Source of the DNA: Lates calcarifer
Lineage: Eukaryota > Chordata > Actinopteri > Centropomidae
Length of the DNA stretch: 64,000 nt
Assembly: GCF_001640805.2 (NCBI RefSeq)
Contig: NC_066850.1
Coordinates: 11,863,234 to 11,927,233 of the forward strand
Reading direction: 5' to 3'
Part shown: positions 59,750 to 64,000 of the stretch, piece after piece
Layout of the letters: each line of letters starts with the position of its first letter
How positions within the stretch are numbered: position 1 is the stretch's first letter
Notes under the pieces: generated by a model
What the model saw: the letters and a program-made list of their open reading frames with translations, nothing else
What the model was told of the DNA's origin: nothing
Database searches by the model: none
Position numbers and translations under genes: made by a program

Positions 59750-60480
59750 GTTCTGGAACTTCCGTCATCCTCAGAAATATGAGAATATTTTGTTGTTCGC
59801 TCGGATGTTGGCATTAGCAGGTGCGTCTGGAGATCAATGGAGTTGTCACCGACTCCATAAAGCCATCACCATAACCATAACACAGCCGCTATCATACTCC
59901 GCTTAACTGACTGAGAACACATCATCGCCCATTCAGGCTAATGTGCTAATACGTCTTAGTGCTAATGTCAACGCGACGGTGGGATTCGATGGATGAGGCC
60001 CAAAGCGCAAACCAGATTATCCGGCCGTCTGACTGTCTCTCAAATGGCCAGAGTAGGGGAAATAGAGTGTCTCATTATCATCATCTGCAGACGGCTCTTC
60101 ACTAATCTCGAAAAAAACGATGCCATCAGAGTCTGTGAATATTTGCTTAGCAGGCAGGAGCACTGAGGGCTGCTTGCTGCCGGCACAGATTGGCAGACGC
60201 AAGTCGCACACACTCATCACGCGTAGTGTCAGCACTCAATGCGAGGGCATCCGTCAGCAGTGTATAGATACAGATGGTGGGTCAAGTTTTAAACTGAGTG
60301 AGGAGAGAGAGGGAGCAATGAGCTGATTGGGGGATAGAGGGTTTCTGGGATTGTTTATTGCTGAGCTGTAATTAGATAAACCTGGCGTCTAACCTCTTTA
60401 GGCCTGTCACATTGCTTCATCCTCACGAGGCCGATTTCAGATGCCCTGATTGAGTTTATGCTCAATTGAAACTTATCAGT
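59750..60480. promoter_or_regulatory. Candidate conserved non-coding block, large
   Basis: About 700 bp of repeat-free, balanced sequence with more CpG than usual for this window. Motifs include CCATAAAGCCATCACC, AGGCTAATGTGCTAATACG, TTAGTGCTAATG and GAGCTGTAATTAGATAAACC. Short frames on both strands overlap but lack splice support. The strongest enhancer-like texture here; conservation is untested. Confidence 0.35.
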
Positions 60481-62133
60481 TTTTTTCTTTTAAGAGTGCT
60501 TGAACAAAGAGGGTGCATGAGTGTGATACACTGACTTCTTTTTGCTAATACAAAGTTGGAAGTACTGGAGAGCAGGAAGTAGCATTTTAAGTCTGGTTTC
60601 ATCATCATCGTGGAGGTTGTTAATGTGATCTTTATGACAAGTGAGAATTTACACTGGATGTCAGTTGGGCTTTAATTCATTTTCATTCCTCAAGGCTGAA
60701 ATCCGACATGAAATTGCCCCAGGAATGTCTCTGCACTAGTATTGCACCCTGCCAACAAGTACATGCTCAACTGCCGCAAGCAAACATGTAAAATCTCCAG
60801 TAAACTGCCGTGAGCAAACATATGCTTGGGTCTGTCTTGCTGAGGAGTGGTATTTATTGAAAAAAGAAAGTAAAAATCATCATCTTTCTCTGATATGCTA
60901 CATGATTACAATGAACTCTGTTTAAGTCATGTCAATTGTGGTGATTTAAAAAAACCACAGGGAAGTCAGACTAATTTAAGGGATAATAAGCTAACCAGTT
61001 TCCAGTTCTAGAGACACCTGATCATATCACACACTCCTTGATGCAGTTTGTCACCTTTAACAGAAATCCTTCTCACAAATAAATAAGACATGAAATGATT
61101 TGCAAAGTTAAACATGGGGGAAAAGTGTTTCACTTGGACTGTTTAAATTTGGGTAGCTATCAATGGTCACAAACAAAGTAAATGTAGTACCTTAAAACTT
61201 TACTTTCAGGGATCAATAAGTAACTGAACAGTTCTCCACTTCTTACAATTTTGGAAACGGCTATAACTCAACTAGTTCCTGATATGTCATGTTTCCCCAG
61301 AGGCTATGTTGAGTTGCAAGTTTGGACCTGAGACCATGTTTGGGTTAGGTTAGGTCCTTAGTTGAGTTCTCCTGAAGATCCAGTGCACACACACCTTCAC
61401 CTAGAACAGATTTTTCCCTCCTGACTCCCTCTGGCACACACTCACTCGCACACTCCCCTCTCTCTATCCCGTGTAGTCAGGCAGTTTCTTTCAGGCTTGT
61501 CCATTCACCTCTCCTCTCATGCTGATTTGTGCCCCTCTACCTTCCTCCCTTCATGAGTTACCTTCCAGAACCAAGGTGCTCTTTACATTTGAAAGACCAA
61601 TTTCTTCTATTAGATTAATTCATCAAAGTTGCCTTGGAGCTCACTGACCACTACAGCAGGAGCAGTGGAAGGAGACATGAATGTAGAGAGAGCATGAAAG
61701 GCCAGTATCACTATCTTTCTGCTTTTCTATGGATATTTTACTCAGTCATAATTTTGAATTACTGTAATCTAAAGAGCCCGCCCGTACCATGATGTTTAAA
61801 GCATTTGAGCTGGTTTATTTTTCTCTTTTTCGTCCTTAACTTTCTTTTACTTCTCACTCCAACTGAGTTAAGTTTAGAAGTGTAAAATCCATTTAAAGAA
61901 ACATACAAATTTGCTGGTCACATGAACCTGAGAAATAAATCTCAACACCTGCTGGCCTGTGTGGCAACTGGTACAAATGTTATGATATTGGGATCTGACA
62001 AAAACTGCCTTGAAATTTACTTAGCACATTCATGTTCGATTGAAGATAAGCCATTTATTAGACATTTCATGAGCTTTCAAATAATCTAATATATAAATAG
62101 CTGTAAATCTTGTGATTTCAATGGCATTATTTT
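60481..62133. other. Non-coding stretch, nothing recognised
   Basis: AT-rich with a CT-rich patch at 61400-61550. No exon supported. Confidence 0.35.
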
Positions 62134-62325
62134 CAGAATCAGAATCAGACTTTATTGCCAAGTAAGTTTGCACATACAAGGAATTTGTTGGTATATTGGT
62201 GCTAAAGGACAGTTATAGTAAAAAAAAGAGCAAAAAGCAAAAACTGTATTTACAAGGAATATAAATATATACACAAGGAGCATAAATATACATAATTAAA
62301 ATGTAAAGTGTAGAGTGCTAGTTAC
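62134..62325 (+). mobile_element. AGAATCAGAATCAGACTTTATTG-type fish dispersed repeat
   Basis: CAGAATCAGAATCAGACTTT, then TTGCCAAGTAAGTTTGCAC and ACATACAAGGAATTTG, then AT-rich ATAAATATATACA runs, match a very common teleost repeat recalled from memory. No coding frame. Family class is not certain. Confidence 0.7.
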
Positions 62326-62378
62326 CAGACAAACTACATATATTTTTAGTCCTACTACTGAAAACTTAAGTATATCTT

Positions 62379-62730
62379 AAAGCAACATTATGCAACTATT
62401 TAGCTTAAAATAACAGCAGAATTATTTTGATGGTGCACTGACTTTAATGGGGAGAAAGGAGCCTCTGTCATTTGCACTCATTTGAGTGTGTGTTCTTGTT
62501 TTTGTGTTGTTCACTGCGTAACTTGTAACTGAGTGACAGTCAGCAGCTAAAACTGCTGGAATCAGGCCCAGCAAGTTCAAGAGTAATGCTGAACTGTAGA
62601 TCAGTTAAAAAGACTTAGAAGTCATTAACAGTGTTAATCACTGATATCCTGCCAGGACACTTATAAAATAAAATATAACCAATTGCAAATGGGGGTTGGT
62701 TTGTTACAGTGACAGCACTTCTTGCTTCAG
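62379..62730 (+). mobile_element. Dispersed repeat of unknown family, copy 2
   Basis: Same order and orientation as 45907-46279, starting TTAAAGCAACATTATGCAAC and ending in ACAGTGACAGCACTTCTTGC. It lies about 55 bp after the repeat at 62134-62325. Confidence 0.75.
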
Positions 62731-63725
62731 GATAATGGGGAATTTACACAGTTTGGACATATTTCTGTTCAGTGAGTGGGATTACTCAGGTGGAGTTCTG
62801 GTTAAGAGATTGATGGGCTGTATTTTCTTAACCAAAAACCACTTAGCTGTTTGGAGTCAGAGCCCAACAGAATTCATTACTACTTATGGCTGTATTACAT
62901 TCTGTTTGTTTAAATATATTTTTCATTCAGGCCGACATATTTGTGCAGTGTACTTAAAATTGCAACTTCTAAGGGGTCTTGCTTTGACCACTAGTTTTCC
63001 AATTTGTTGGTATGGTGATTTTAATATTTTGGGCAAAACACAAGCAAATGAGGCAACAATGACCAAATGACCGTCAACACTGGTTTACAGAGTTTCAAAA
63101 GAGCAGCTTGTTCCCTTTGGTCTGACCATAATTTGTTTTGTATTGTCTGAATTGTTATAAACACAAATTACATGGACTCAAGCATTATTTCTTCATTCAA
63201 CAGAGTGTTTGTAATCCTGTGAGATCAGACCCCAAGGACAGAATGTTCTAGTTGAATTTAAACATAAGTTCATAATGTTGTTTACCCTTAGTTTACTGTG
63301 TTATGCCAGGCTGAATAATTACTGACCAATAGATGTCAACATCTGTCTTGTACCCATAAACCCTTTTGTTTTGCAATCATTGTTTGTAATTTGTTTCAAA
63401 AAATGCTTTCACAATTAATGTATCACACAACAATTTCATTGGAAGGAGACAGTGAGAGACAGTAGCTCTCTGCTTCATCTTCTCTGAGATTTGTAGCTGT
63501 GGACTCATAGTTTGGAAAAAGTACACTCCATTACGTTTAGTTTGCTCCAAGCAGTCATTTTTTAAAAACCAAAATATAGTTTAATACACTGCCTCCCTGC
63601 CAGTCCTCATGCATGAGTTGTCAAGCTCACAAATATACTGTAGGAATAATGGAAAATTAAGATTATGACTAAGTATACAAGTTGCAATCAAAAAGGAGAT
63701 TGAGCCTATAACAAGCAGCCACTGT
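62731..63725. other. AT-rich non-coding stretch
   Basis: A 124-codon plus frame starts inside the preceding repeat at 62696 and is treated as chance. Nothing else was recognised. Confidence 0.35.
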
Positions 63726-63902
63726 TTAAATTTGACCCCCATCTCCCTTGAAGTAGTCACCCTGTGCAGCGATACACCGCTCCTGGTGCTCCTGCCACAC
63801 TTCAGGCACTACCTGGACGTCTTTTTTTGTTACCGTGTCAAGCATCATTTGCGACATGTGCTGGATCTCCAGATTGCTGGTGATCATAACTAAGTCCCAA
63901 CA
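63726..63902 (-). pseudogene. Mariner/Tc1-type transposase C-terminal fragment
   Basis: The minus frame is open for about 58 codons and ends at TAA (63726-63728). It contains WDLVMITSNLEIQHM and ends EVWQEHQERCIAAQGDYFKG. The W-x(6)-RC-(I/V)-x(3)-GDYF-(E/K)-G ending is typical of mariner-like transposases, just before their stop. The frame could continue beyond 63902 toward the window end. The DDE/D catalytic part is not visible, so this is most likely a transposon relic. Confidence 0.55.
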
Positions 63903-64000
63903 ATGAAATATAAACCCTCACTAATATAACCAAGTTAAGGATCACAGAGGACTCAAGATGTAACATCTGCTGTCACTTCCCAGTTGAAAACTACCCACAC

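Noticed and set aside
1..64000. Prokaryotic operons, CRISPR, phage or defence systems
   Set aside because: No long non-overlapping ORFs, ribosome-binding-site spacing, spacer arrays or recognisable bacterial proteins; repeats and splice signals are those of a fish.

Overview
This window looks like non-coding DNA from a ray-finned (teleost) fish chromosome, probably the inside of one or more very long introns plus intergenic sequence. The evidence is as follows. Only one convincing internal exon, near the left edge, and one tentative exon-like open frame around 20.1-20.4 kb can be found in 64 kb. (CA)n/(GT)n microsatellites are very dense. Several dispersed elements have sequence I recognise as common in fish genomes. 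No bacterial-style gene layout, rRNA, CRISPR, phage or plasmid feature is present. Most open reading frames here are 60-120 codons, start at random ATGs and are low-complexity or overlap repeats, so they are not annotated as genes.

Layout: 253-388 is a plus-strand exon with good splice sites on both sides; its protein is not recognised. The sequence up to about 20.1 kb is intron-like, with microsatellites, a composite G-rich/GT/poly-G stretch (13.4-13.5 kb), a terminal-inverted-repeat element (15.6-16.0 kb) and a 635-bp almost pure pyrimidine tract (18.2-18.85 kb). At 20106-20381 the minus strand carries an open, lysine-rich frame with a possible splice acceptor. From 20.9 to 27.6 kb lie three degraded DNA transposons: a hAT-like element with a nested hairpin, a Tc1-like transposase relic, and a roughly 1-kb hAT-like element that still shows part of a BED-finger reading frame. 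At 29.5-29.9 kb there is a LINE reverse-transcriptase-ORF tail fragment followed by a fish dispersed repeat. A perfect 16-bp hairpin sits at 34.2 kb, an AT microsatellite at 35.7 kb and a degenerate tandem repeat at 39.8-40.1 kb. Paired copies of dispersed families occur at 45.9/62.4 kb, 15.6/44.5 kb and 22.9/51.0 kb. A tRNA-derived SINE is at 58.5 kb, and a mariner/Tc1-type transposase C-terminal frame is at 63.7-63.9 kb on the minus strand.

Between these lie repeat-poor, compositionally balanced blocks rich in ATTA-type homeodomain cores (for example 11.6-12.1, 19.3-19.6, 31.9-32.3, 40.3-40.6, 48.9-49.4 and 59.7-60.4 kb). They look like candidate conserved non-coding (enhancer-type) elements, and that reading needs alignment to other fish. 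If correct, the window would be the regulatory, intron-rich neighbourhood of a developmental or neural gene; this is inference. I found no coherent multi-gene system.
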